64,000 nucleotides of DNA from Nocardia alba NBRC 108234 (GTDB lineage: Bacteria; Actinomycetota; Actinomycetes; Mycobacteriales; Mycobacteriaceae), in NCBI RefSeq assembly GCF_001612665.1, contig NZ_BDAX01000009.1:248001-312000 (forward strand), in the 5' to 3' direction. The notes below the pieces were generated by a model, which was not told the DNA's origin, did no database searches, and saw only the letters and a list, made by a program, of their open reading frames with translations. Both the position numbers and the translations under genes were made by a program. Below are positions 43,133-51,614 of the stretch, piece by piece (position 1 is the first letter of the stretch; each line of letters starts with the position of its first letter).

Positions 43133-46100
43133 TCAGCGTGCCGGGCAGGTGTTCACATAGCCGTGGCCGGGCAGGGCAACCGCCCATTCCTCGCGGGTGA
43201 TCGGCGTAGTACCGCTGGCACAGATCCGATCGGCTTCGGCGGCGGCGTCGGTGCGCCATTGACGCAGCGTGCCGTCGACCGCGGACTCGGTGAGTACGGT
43301 GCCGTCGGCGGCGAAGGCCAGCATGGTGGGTTGCCGGTGGCGCAGGCCCCTGGCGATGGTGGCGTAGGCGGTGGGGTGCGCGGGGTCGGCGTAGTCCCAG
43401 AGCAGGATGGTGCCGCTGACGATGTCGTCGATGGCGAGCCGGGTTCCGTTCGGGTCGAACGCCACCGAACCCGCCGAACCGTTGGCGCCCGAGGGCGCGG
43501 CCAGCGCGCGCGGCGCGGTACCCGGCGGCCCGAGCTGATAGACGAAGGCGCCGGTGAGGGTGCCGACCGCGAGGGTGGCGCGCGAGCTCAGGGCCAGCGC
43601 GATGGTCTGTCCCGGGGTTCGCAGATCGGACAGTTCGGCGATGGGCCGCTCGGTCGACGCGGTCGAGTAGACGCTGACATTGCCGGTGCGGTGGCTACCC
43701 ACGGCGAGCAGCCCGCCGTCCGGGCTGAACGCGAGCGAGGTCGGGTAGCCGCGGCCGAAACGGATACTCGACCGCAGCCGGGGTTCGCCGGTGACATCGA
43801 AGATCTCGACGGTCTGGGTCAAGCTGCGGCCGATGGCCAACGTGCCGTCGGGGCTGAAGGTGATCGCGCGGATGTCGACGCCCACCGCGCTGAACGGCAC
43901 GCCGACCCGACGCGGCATGCCGGGGTCGGTGATATCCCAGACCTGGATCTCGTATTCCGTTCTGGTGACCGCCCTGGTCCCGTTCGGGGCGATCGCGACG
44001 ACATCGATCAGGCCCGCGGGGTCGCCGTCGAGCAGCGCCCGGTCGGTGGGGTACGGCGCTCTGGCCAGCTTTCGCAGCGGGGGGAACAGTTCGTGCGGGA
44101 GGGCGGGCTGGTCGAGCGGAAACCGGAACAGCGTCAGCGAACTGGTCGACACGATCGGGCCCGGCAGCTCGAATACATGCACGGCGTGGTCGAAACTCGT
44201 TGTCACCAGCGATCTTCCACCACGCAGGAAACGCGCCCGCGCGACCATGTCGATCGGGAACGTGACCAGGTCCTCGCCGGTGTCCAGATCGCGAATGCGC
44301 GCCCTGGAATCGCCGCCGACGATCACCGCGGATCGACCGTCCGCGGTCAGTGACACGTCGAGGTATTCGTTGGCGCCCCGCGTCACCGCGGGCATCGGGT
44401 CGAACCCGCCCGCGCCGACTCGCCAGCGCGCCACCTCGCCCGGGTTGAGTCCGATGGCCAGCACCGTCCCGTCAGCGTGGAACTCGACCGACCTGGCCTC
44501 CGCGCCGCCGGGCCGTTCGAGGCGACGATCGAAGATCGGTGCCTGCTCGCGGTCGAGGGTCTCGATGTTCCAGGCGCGCACCGTGGTCGTCCAGATCCCG
44601 CTGATCAGCGACGGCACCGCGATGACGAGCGTGCGATCACTCAGGGCGACCTCTGCACGCCGACCCGAGGCCGACACCGTCGGCAGGGCGACCGGGTGCG
44701 CGGGATCGTCGCCGAGGCGCCAGCTCGAGATCGTCGCGGTGTGGGTGCCGATCGCGACGAACCCGAGATCGGGACTCAGCGCCACCGAAGAGGGCAACCG
44801 GCCGCCGAGTGGGAACTCGGTCACCAGGCGCGGCGCGCCCGGGTCGGCGATGTTCCACAATGCCGATCGCAGATCGCCCGCGACCACCAACCATGCGTGA
44901 TCGGCGCTCATCGCGACAGCGCGGATGTGTCCGCTCTCGGTGGCGAACCGCGGCCAGCGGTCGACGCCGGAATCGGTCACCCGCACCAATTCCACGGAGC
45001 CGTCGCCTTCACCGATCGCGATCACATCGCCCCGCTCGGTGGTCGCGATGCGCGGCGCGTCGGGATCGAAGACCACCCCGCGGCCGAGCACCACGCCGGG
45101 GCTGATCCGGATCGGCGCGTTCGTCGCGGTGTTCTCCAACAGCGCCGACCGCGCCTCCTCGGTCGGGGCGGTGCGGTAGGCGGCGAGCGCGATCTGTTGG
45201 GACAGCGCGGGATTGAGGTTGCCGCCGCCACGGGCGACACCGGCGAACAGGCGCGAATTCGATTCCGCGCGCGCGGTCGTGTCCGCGCTGCGCAGCTGGA
45301 TCACCTCGGCCACCGACACCACCGCCAGCAGTACGGCCAGCCCGGCCGCGACGGAAACGATCCACAGCGCGTAGTTGGCCCGTGTACGCGTCTCGGCGAT
45401 CGCCTCAGTCACCGTGCGGGCGGCCGAGATCCGGTCGGCGAAATTCTGTGGCGCCTCGTCGGCGGCTTCCCGGAGGGCCTCCGATGCCACCACCACTCGC
45501 AGCGAAGAGCGTTGCGCGGCAGTCAGTTTGCCCGCGTAGCCACCGACCGCCGTCAGATTCGCACCGGACAGGCCAGCGGTGACCGCGCACTCGGGATCGA
45601 GGCGTCGGGGCCGCAGCCTTCGCAGCAGGGCGTGGCGCGGCGCGAGATCGTCGAGGGCGACCGCGAACGCCGCGCCCATCGACGCGCCGTTGATGTCGTT
45701 GGCCGGGGCGCTGCCGTGCGTCGAGACCGACCATCGCACACACGCGTCGGTGCCCGCCAATCTGCTGATTCGCCATGCCATGTCGAGACTGTCGGTGAAG
45801 GCGCGATCGGCCTGCAGGAAACCCATTCGTGCCGGGTCGGGGTGCAGGCCGCTCGGTCCGCCTCTGACCTGGTCCAGGCGCAGCACGCCCACCTCGCCGC
45901 TGCCGCCGAAACTCGCGAACAGCACGCTGATCCGGCTGCTGCGCACGACCGGGAGGGTGTGCCCGGACAACTCGAGCGCGGCCATGATGGCGTACCCGCG
46001 CGCCGGGTGAGCGCCCTGTCCGAGCAGATGGCGCACGATCTCACCGAGTGGAGCGTTCGCACTGGTGATCGGCGTGCCCGCGGGCAACAACTGGGTACCG

Positions 46101-46492
46101 ACCGAGGTCAGTCCGGCGCGTTCGGCGTGGTCGAGGAACGACGCGCACGCGTCGTCGGTGTCGAATGAACCGGTCAGGGCCCTCGCCAGCACCGCCATCG
46201 CGCGTGCCGCGGACAGATCGGCAGTGGTCCGCAGGTCCTGCGCGTCGGGATCCTCGGACTCCTCCTCGAGCAGATCGTCGGCGGCGATGTCCTTCCAGCG
46301 GGCCAGCGACTGCCGCGCCAGCACGCCCGTCTCCCGCCGATGCTCCAGCAGTCGGCTCGTGGCCTCGGACCCCGCGGCAACGGCGGCGCGGCACAGGGCC
46401 AGCCAGCGCTGCGACGCGCCGGTCAGCTCGATCAGCACCGCGTCGTCGGACAACGACGCGTCCGTCGGCTGATCGGTCGATTCGACCGCCAT
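43133..46492 (-). CDS. Lon-like protease domain fused to TM helix and WD40-type propeller
   Basis: This 1119-residue protein has no database name that I recognise for the whole. Residues 1-250 are mostly helical. Residues 250-340 match the Lon (S16) proteolytic domain: NGASMGAAFAVAL aligns with the DGPSAG serine motif (Ser271), and AVTAGLSG followed by VGGYAGKLTAA aligns with the Lys region (Lys322), giving the Ser-Lys dyad. Residues 373-397 form one membrane helix. After LSQQIALAAYRTAPTEEARS come WD40-like repeats with many SPDG turns to the end (ITREEWAVALPGHGYVNTC). No AAA+ ATPase is present. The tail, helix and propeller resemble actinobacterial nSTAND-WD40 proteins, with the NTPase replaced by a protease. 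It is divergent from a sigma-like cassette. Confidence 0.82.
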   Translation of the reverse strand: MAVESTDQPTDASLSDDAVLIELTGASQRWLALCRAAVAAGSEATSRLLEHRRETGVLARQSLARWKDIAADDLLEEESEDPDAQDLRTTADLSAARAMAVLARALTGSFDTDDACASFLDHAERAGLTSVGTQLLPAGTPITSANAPLGEIVRHLLGQGAHPARGYAIMAALELSGHTLPVVRSSRISVLFASFGGSGEVGVLRLDQVRGGPSGLHPDPARMGFLQADRAFTDSLDMAWRISRLAGTDACVRWSVSTHGSAPANDINGASMGAAFAVALDDLAPRHALLRRLRPRRLDPECAVTAGLSGANLTAVGGYAGKLTAAQRSSLRVVVASEALREAADEAPQNFADRISAARTVTEAIAETRTRANYALWIVSVAAGLAVLLAVVSVAEVIQLRSADTTARAESNSRLFAGVARGGGNLNPALSQQIALAAYRTAPTEEARSALLENTATNAPIRISPGVVLGRGVVFDPDAPRIATTERGDVIAIGEGDGSVELVRVTDSGVDRWPRFATESGHIRAVAMSADHAWLVVAGDLRSALWNIADPGAPRLVTEFPLGGRLPSSVALSPDLGFVAIGTHTATISSWRLGDDPAHPVALPTVSASGRRAEVALSDRTLVIAVPSLISGIWTTTVRAWNIETLDREQAPIFDRRLERPGGAEARSVEFHADGTVLAIGLNPGEVARWRVGAGGFDPMPAVTRGANEYLDVSLTADGRSAVIVGGDSRARIRDLDTGEDLVTFPIDMVARARFLRGGRSLVTTSFDHAVHVFELPGPIVSTSSLTLFRFPLDQPALPHELFPPLRKLARAPYPTDRALLDGDPAGLIDVVAIAPNGTRAVTRTEYEIQVWDITDPGMPRRVGVPFSAVGVDIRAITFSPDGTLAIGRSLTQTVEIFDVTGEPRLRSSIRFGRGYPTSLAFSPDGGLLAVGSHRTGNVSVYSTASTERPIAELSDLRTPGQTIALALSSRATLAVGTLTGAFVYQLGPPGTAPRALAAPSGANGSAGSVAFDPNGTRLAIDDIVSGTILLWDYADPAHPTAYATIARGLRHRQPTMLAFAADGTVLTESAVDGTLRQWRTDAAAEADRICASGTTPITREEWAVALPGHGYVNTCPAR

Positions 46493-46592
46493 GTCTCCCT
46501 CATCTTCCGTCGGGCCTCACCGGTGAGCCTTGGCGAGAACGCCCCGATACGATGAAATTCCAGCACACCACCGATCGACCCAGGGGACCACG

Positions 46593-47090
46593 TTGTCGAG
46601 ACGACACCTAGCCGGCCGCACTCTGACCGCGGCGGCCCTGCTCGTCACGCTCCCGATATCGGCGAGCTGTGCCGCCGACGAGGACACCGGCGCGAAGCCG
46701 ACCGCGGTCGTCGCGCACGAGATCTCCGCACCACCGCCGCTGCCGAGCGCCGACGAAGTCGGCCGACTGCTGTACTGGCTGCTCGACGCGAGCGTGCCCA
46801 ATGCCGAGAAGCTCGAGCTGATCCAGGGCATCGGGAGCGACCCCGAACTGCCGAACCGGGTCGCCGACGCACCGCGGCAGAGCGGCACCACTGTCACGAT
46901 CACCATCACGGGCACCCGCACCGCACCACCCGGCATGCTCGCCGAGGGCACCGCCGCCGTCGACAACAGCCCGCCGCAGCCGATCATCGTGAACTTCGTC
47001 GCCGAGGACGGGAAGTGGAAGGTCGAGAAGGCCTGGTACTGCCAGATCGCGTTCTCGTTCATGGTCGCCTCCCCGGCCTGCCCGACCTGA
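46593..47090 (+). CDS. MTB12-like Tat lipoprotein
   Basis: This 165-residue protein starts at TTG 46593 with GGGGA upstream. SRRHLAGRTLTAAALLVTLP followed by SASC forms a twin-arginine lipoprotein signal. The mature domain (LLDASVPNAEKLELIQGIGS and FVAEDGKWKVEKAWYCQ) resembles the MTB12 (CFP-2) low-molecular-weight antigen domain of mycobacteria. Function unknown. It lies 100 bases from the divergent Lon-WD40 gene. Confidence 0.72.
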   Translation: MSRRHLAGRTLTAAALLVTLPISASCAADEDTGAKPTAVVAHEISAPPPLPSADEVGRLLYWLLDASVPNAEKLELIQGIGSDPELPNRVADAPRQSGTTVTITITGTRTAPPGMLAEGTAAVDNSPPQPIIVNFVAEDGKWKVEKAWYCQIAFSFMVASPACPT

Positions 47091-47292
47091 GCCGCGCGGA
47101 CACCGTCGATGCCGACCGAGCGAACCGCTGCGGGCCGCGACCGCATCTGTGTAAGAGCCGATCGAACCGACAGGAGGCTCCGCGATGCGACAGGCTCGAA
47201 CCCATACCGCAGGCCGCTGCCTCACCTCGGCACGGTCGCCATCGCGAAGCCGAGTCGTGGCGTGCCCGTCCTCGGCCGAGTGGAGATGCCGG

Positions 47293-47943
47293 ATGAGCAC
47301 TGAACCCTTGGACGAGTGGCTCGGCGCCGCCTGGAGCGAGGTTCCCGAACGGCTGCGCCCCGCGGTGGTCGATCACATCTTCGGCGTCGATCTGGTCACC
47401 ATGTCGAGCTACGCCGCGATCAAGGCACGCTACGTCCTGGATCGGCTCGACCCGGACAGGCGCGGCGACTTCGAGGATGTCGCCCAGGACACCATGGTCG
47501 AGCTCACCGCGACACTACCCACCGAGCGCATCCGGCACTGGAAAGCGTTGGTGATCAAGCGACTTCAGTGGCAGGTGCTGCAGGACCGGCGCAGTCGCAC
47601 GGCCGAGAAGCGCCACCCCGGCCGACGGGTCGACTACGAGTCGGCTGTGCTCGTCCTCGAGGATCACCGGTCCGGCGACGTCGAGGAGCGGCTCGCCGAC
47701 CGCACTGTCCTGCTGAACGCGCTGGCCTCGATCACGCACGCGGAGACCGCGGCTGTGCTCCGCGCGACCTTCGTGATCGCCGAGGACGGCAGCTACACCG
47801 ATGTGCTGACCACCGGCGAGGTGGCGCAGGACCTGCGGTTCAGTCAGCAGAAGGTCAAGCGATTACGCGCGGCAGGAGCCAAGTTGCTGCGCGCGGCCGT
47901 CCGCGCGCAGCTCGACGAACGGGACAACGAGGAGACACCGTGA
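47293..47943 (+). CDS. Sigma-70-like DNA-binding protein
   Basis: This 216-residue protein has a sigma region 2-like part (DRRGDFEDVAQDTMVELTATL; IRHWKALVIKRLQWQVLQD) and a C-terminal helix-turn-helix (LTTGEVAQDLRFSQQKVKRL) like region 4. It is probably an atypical ECF-like sigma or related regulator. An upstream in-frame ATG at 47185 has a strong AGGAGG but adds an Arg-rich stretch with weak codon bias, so 47293 is preferred. The next gene overlaps its stop. Confidence 0.75.
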   Translation: MSTEPLDEWLGAAWSEVPERLRPAVVDHIFGVDLVTMSSYAAIKARYVLDRLDPDRRGDFEDVAQDTMVELTATLPTERIRHWKALVIKRLQWQVLQDRRSRTAEKRHPGRRVDYESAVLVLEDHRSGDVEERLADRTVLLNALASITHAETAAVLRATFVIAEDGSYTDVLTTGEVAQDLRFSQQKVKRLRAAGAKLLRAAVRAQLDERDNEETP

Positions 47944-48629
47944 TGGCGCCGGATCATGACGCGGACCGGTTGAGTCTGCCGGTCGACATCGACGTACTGA
48001 TCGCCTTCGCCGAGTCCGACGGTCCGGATGCCGACGCGGAGTCCGCGGCGGCGGGGGCCCGGATCGCCGAGCGGCTGCTGCGCGGCGACATCGGGTCGAG
48101 GCAGGGCCGTTCGGCCACTGTCGTCGATGTCGGTGCGCGCCGCGCCGCGATGACGGTGCCCGGCTGGACCGTGCAGCCGCTCGCCGCGTCGTCGGAGAGC
48201 GAGAAGCCGGCGACCCGAACATTGCAGAAGCAGCGCGACCGGGAGTTGGGGATCGAATTCACCCGCTCGCCCGCGGGTGCGGAGCAGACGCGAATCTCGG
48301 TGCACTCGTTCGGCGCTCGGGCCGCGGCGGGTGACATCGTGCGGGTCGCGGTGCGTCTCGGGGCCGAGAGCACCGAATTGCTCGTCGTCCTCTACGCCGA
48401 TGACGACGGCACGCTCACCGGACAGGTCGTCACCAAGTCGCTCACCATGTCCGAGGATCTCGAGATCTCGCTGCTGCCGGGTACGGCACTCGGTGGCACG
48501 CACACCTCGGCGGTCACCGACGCGGTGCGCTGCTCGCTGACGGCCGGGCGCAACGCCTGGCGCCGGGTGGCCAAGGGCCTACCCGTCGGTGATCCGGTGC
48601 GGGCGGCGATCGTCGCTGGTTTGAGCTGA
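47943..48629 (+). CDS. Unknown partner protein coupled to sigma-like gene
   Basis: This 228-residue protein is encoded by an ATG sharing its A with the TGA of the sigma-like gene; GTG 47940 is also possible. I do not recognise the family. The N-terminal third is acidic with Ala/Asp/Glu; the C-terminal half alternates short strands (TRISVHSFGARAAAGDIVRV, TELLVVLYADDDG) and ends in an Arg-containing helix. It has no membrane helix or signal. Coupled translation suggests a physical partner, possibly a regulator of the sigma-like protein. Confidence 0.7.
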   Translation: MAPDHDADRLSLPVDIDVLIAFAESDGPDADAESAAAGARIAERLLRGDIGSRQGRSATVVDVGARRAAMTVPGWTVQPLAASSESEKPATRTLQKQRDRELGIEFTRSPAGAEQTRISVHSFGARAAAGDIVRVAVRLGAESTELLVVLYADDDGTLTGQVVTKSLTMSEDLEISLLPGTALGGTHTSAVTDAVRCSLTAGRNAWRRVAKGLPVGDPVRAAIVAGLS

Positions 48630-48646
48630 TCACGCACAGCGAAAGG

Positions 48647-48684
48647 AACCCGGCTGCCGGTGGTTCTCGTCCGGCAACCGGGTT
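48647..48684 (+). terminator. Terminator after sigma-partner cassette
   Basis: AACCCGGCTGCCGG (48647-48660) pairs with CCGGCAACCGGGTT (48671-48684) with one G-T wobble and a 10-base loop, 17 bases after the stop. It ends the plus-strand cassette. Confidence 0.8.
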
Positions 48685-48921
48685 CGGATTTGCCCGGGGA
48701 GGGCGCGCCGACGTCGGGGTGGAACCCCCCTGCGGCTCCACCGGCGAGCCGCGGCGCGGCCATCGCTCCCGGGGCAGTAGTACTTCACCGACGCCGACGC
48801 GATGGTGGCGACGACGTCGGTGAAACCCCTCACCGACATTGATGCCGTGCGCGGGGTGAACGGTTCGCGGCCAACCGTCGTCGTGGCATGGCGCGTCGAT
48901 GTTGCGACGACCGACACCGCC

Positions 48922-50277
48922 TCAACAGTCGACCGCGATCGCATCCCCGATTCCATGCGGATGTTCGGAATCGCTGTGGCGCAAGCGGGTTCGCTCGGGC
49001 GAACGCTCCCCCTCCCCACCGATCGGCAGACCGGCGAGCATCCGCAGCGCCAGCCCCCCGAACGCGACGTGGGTACGCAACGCCCGTGGTGAACGGGCGA
49101 CGGAGCCGACGGTGCACGTACCGGTCGGCGCGGGAATTCCGGCGAATCTGTCGGTGAGCCAGTCGAGGACAGCGGGCACGATGAGGAATTCGAGCGGCAG
49201 GTGCGAACCCCGGCGCACCCGCAGGTAGCGCACCGCCGCCCCGGCCTGCTCGTAGCGCCGCACGTGAGCGTCGATATCGGCGACGGCGATCACCTCGTCG
49301 TTGACCCCCTGGACGACGAGCAACGGTGCCGCGGGCGCGCGGGTGCCGGGTTCGATATCGGCGAGAATGCGACGCAGGACGGGTTCGGCGAGCAACGTCC
49401 CCATGCCCCCGCGTAGGTGCCGGGACACGTCGCGGCGAGCGAACCGCAGCAGCAACGCGAACGTGCTGCGCTGCTCGGCCTCCCCGAGCAGACCGTGGTA
49501 TCGCGCGTCGAGGTGATCGCGCAGCACCGGGTCGAGCTCGGGGTAGGCCTGCCGCAACCCCGCGACGAACGCGGCGGGGAACCCGGCGAACCAGCCGCCG
49601 TTGAGACGGACGAAGGCGGCGGCCGGGTCGCCCACCGGTGAGCCCGCCGCCGCACCGACGATCTTCAACTCCGGCGCGTACTCGGCGGCCAGTTCCGCCG
49701 CCCACGCCGTCGCCAACCCGCCACCCGAATAACCCCACAGCGCAACCGAAGTGGTCGGCGACAGGGCTGCCGGCGCGAAGCCGAGAGCGGCCCGAATCCC
49801 GTCCAGTGCACGGTATCCGGGTTCACGCGCCGCCCCGAACCGGCCGCCCGCCCCTTCGTGATCGGGAACCGACACCGCCCAGCCCTGCGCCAGGGCCATC
49901 GCGATGATCGGCAGTTCCAGCGGCGCGATCGAGCCGATCGTCCGCGCGCCGAGCCGCAGCGCGTAGGACGGAAAGCACTGCGGCGCGACAGCATCGATCG
50001 CGCACTGGAACGACACCAGCGGCCGGGACCGCGCGGGGGCGCCCCACGGCAGCAGCACCGTCGTCACCGATACTTCCGGCGCACCGTCGAGATCGCAGGT
50101 GCGATAGAGCAATTGCCACGCCGTGATCCGCTGCCGGATCACCCCGAACAGCGCGACATCCACCGGCCGCGACCGCACCACCGTCCCCGGCGCGAGCGCG
50201 TCGAGGCCGGGTGGGCTGTCGTAGAACGGGTCGTCGGGCGGTAGCAGCGGAGTCGAGGTCGGGGCGTCGACGGTCAT
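48922..50277 (-). CDS. LIP-family (secretory-type) lipase
   Basis: This 451-residue alpha/beta hydrolase matches the LIP lipase family: PPDDPFYDSPPGLDALAPGTVVRSR at the N-terminus, the nucleophile elbow LWGYSGGGLATAW, the Asp region VVQGVNDEVIA and the His in RRGSHLPLEF. It hydrolyses acylglycerols or esters. No signal peptide is visible, unlike the upstream lipase, with which it shares an ATGA overlap, so the two are cotranscribed. Confidence 0.85.
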   Translation of the reverse strand: MTVDAPTSTPLLPPDDPFYDSPPGLDALAPGTVVRSRPVDVALFGVIRQRITAWQLLYRTCDLDGAPEVSVTTVLLPWGAPARSRPLVSFQCAIDAVAPQCFPSYALRLGARTIGSIAPLELPIIAMALAQGWAVSVPDHEGAGGRFGAAREPGYRALDGIRAALGFAPAALSPTTSVALWGYSGGGLATAWAAELAAEYAPELKIVGAAAGSPVGDPAAAFVRLNGGWFAGFPAAFVAGLRQAYPELDPVLRDHLDARYHGLLGEAEQRSTFALLLRFARRDVSRHLRGGMGTLLAEPVLRRILADIEPGTRAPAAPLLVVQGVNDEVIAVADIDAHVRRYEQAGAAVRYLRVRRGSHLPLEFLIVPAVLDWLTDRFAGIPAPTGTCTVGSVARSPRALRTHVAFGGLALRMLAGLPIGGEGERSPERTRLRHSDSEHPHGIGDAIAVDC

Positions 50278-51422
50278 AGGCTGCCGCTGCCGCCGACGAA
50301 CCAGGGGTTGAATGTGCAGGTCAGGGTGTGATCGCCGGCCGGATCGAGGGCTCGCAGCGCGATCGAGGCGGCGCGCGGCGAGTACATCATGGTCAGGTGA
50401 TCGGAGACGTCCTGCTCACAGCCGTTCTGCAGGGTGATGTTGTCGACCGTCGCGTCCGGTCCGGCCCGCAGGAAGCCGAGTTCGAGGGGGTTCATCACCT
50501 CGTCGTAGCGGGAACCGACCACGGTGTAGGCGACGCCGGGCACGGTGTCGCCGGTGGCGTTGAGGGTGGTGTAGAACGGCGAGCCGATCGCCTGTTCGAC
50601 ATTGGCCGCGCCGATGATCGGCCGGTAGAAGCCCAGAATGTCGATGCCGGCGTTGTTGATCATGCGACCCAGGGTGGCGATCCCGAGCAGCGAGGTGCCG
50701 TGGTGGGTGGCGCCGAAGCTGACCACCGTGCCGACCTTACCCTGGCCGCCCTCGAACTTCAGGTAGTGATTGGCGATGGTGCCGCCCTGGGAATGGCCGA
50801 CGATGTCGACCTGTGCTGCCCCGGTCGCGGTGCGCACCCGCTCGATGAACGTGGCGACCTGACGGGACGAGTCGACCATCGGGCCGACCCCGTAGCGACC
50901 CGGCAGCACGGCGCCGAGTCCACCCGCCTCCACCAGCCCGGATTTGCCGTAGTTCAGGGTGAATACGCAGTAGCCCGCCTCGGCCAGGCGCGGCGAGAGG
51001 GAGGAGAAAGTGTCGTAGGCGTTGAGCCAGGTGCCGTGCAGCAGCACCACCGGGCGCGGGTGCTGCGCCGAGGGCTTGCAGTCCCAGCGGTTGGCACCGG
51101 GCGGCGCGGCATCGGGGTGGAGCAGACCGTAGGCGAAGGCAGGCAGGTAGGCCGACATCTGCGGGCCCTCGCCGATCGCGTCGGAAGCGCGGCTGCCTGC
51201 CGAACCCGAGCTGCTCCCGGAGGCACTGCCGGTGTCGGCGATCGCGGTGGGCGTGCGGCCGTCGGCCGCCGCCACCGTGCCCGCGTTCAGGTACTCGGCC
51301 AGCGAGGAAATCGTCGGCTCCAGGGTGGGGGCCGCGCCCGCCGGGCCCGCTGCGACGGCCAGCGCCGCCGCGATGCCGATTCCGCACAGAGCGCGGCGAA
51401 GGGAATGCGTCGTTGCAATCAT
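50274..51422 (-). CDS. Secreted class 2 (LipA-type) lipase
   Basis: This 382-residue protein has a signal peptide (ALCGIGIAAALAVAAGPAGA), a Ser/Ala/Gly-rich linker and a class 2 lipase domain with VVLLHGTWLNAYDTF, the nucleophile elbow VGHSQGGTIANHYLK, THHGTS and the catalytic His in VSDHLTMMYSP. It should be a secreted triacylglycerol or polyester lipase. It is the first gene of a two-lipase operon; a divergent PucR-type regulator lies 190 bases upstream. Confidence 0.9.
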   Translation of the reverse strand: MIATTHSLRRALCGIGIAAALAVAAGPAGAAPTLEPTISSLAEYLNAGTVAAADGRTPTAIADTGSASGSSSGSAGSRASDAIGEGPQMSAYLPAFAYGLLHPDAAPPGANRWDCKPSAQHPRPVVLLHGTWLNAYDTFSSLSPRLAEAGYCVFTLNYGKSGLVEAGGLGAVLPGRYGVGPMVDSSRQVATFIERVRTATGAAQVDIVGHSQGGTIANHYLKFEGGQGKVGTVVSFGATHHGTSLLGIATLGRMINNAGIDILGFYRPIIGAANVEQAIGSPFYTTLNATGDTVPGVAYTVVGSRYDEVMNPLELGFLRAGPDATVDNITLQNGCEQDVSDHLTMMYSPRAASIALRALDPAGDHTLTCTFNPWFVGGSGSL

Positions 51423-51614
51423 GGTTTCACTTCCGTAGATCCGCGTCGACGAACAGGTAGTTCGGACGCGCTCTGCGAATCTATGACCCGGGCCACAGTG
51501 CTGTCACTGCACCGGGTAACGGGAATCTACCGACGGGTTTGGTGCGGAAACCAAGTTCTGTTCGTTTTCGCTCGGACTGCTCACTACCAGGCTGTTGTCG
51601 GACACAATCGAGGC

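Noticed and set aside
48630..49019. Minus-strand frame with a segment like DVVATIASASVKYYCPG resembling the end of DUF732 proteins
   Set aside because: Only about 20 residues look like DUF732; the upstream part overlaps the lipase stop in another frame and has no signal peptide. It could be a remnant but cannot be supported.
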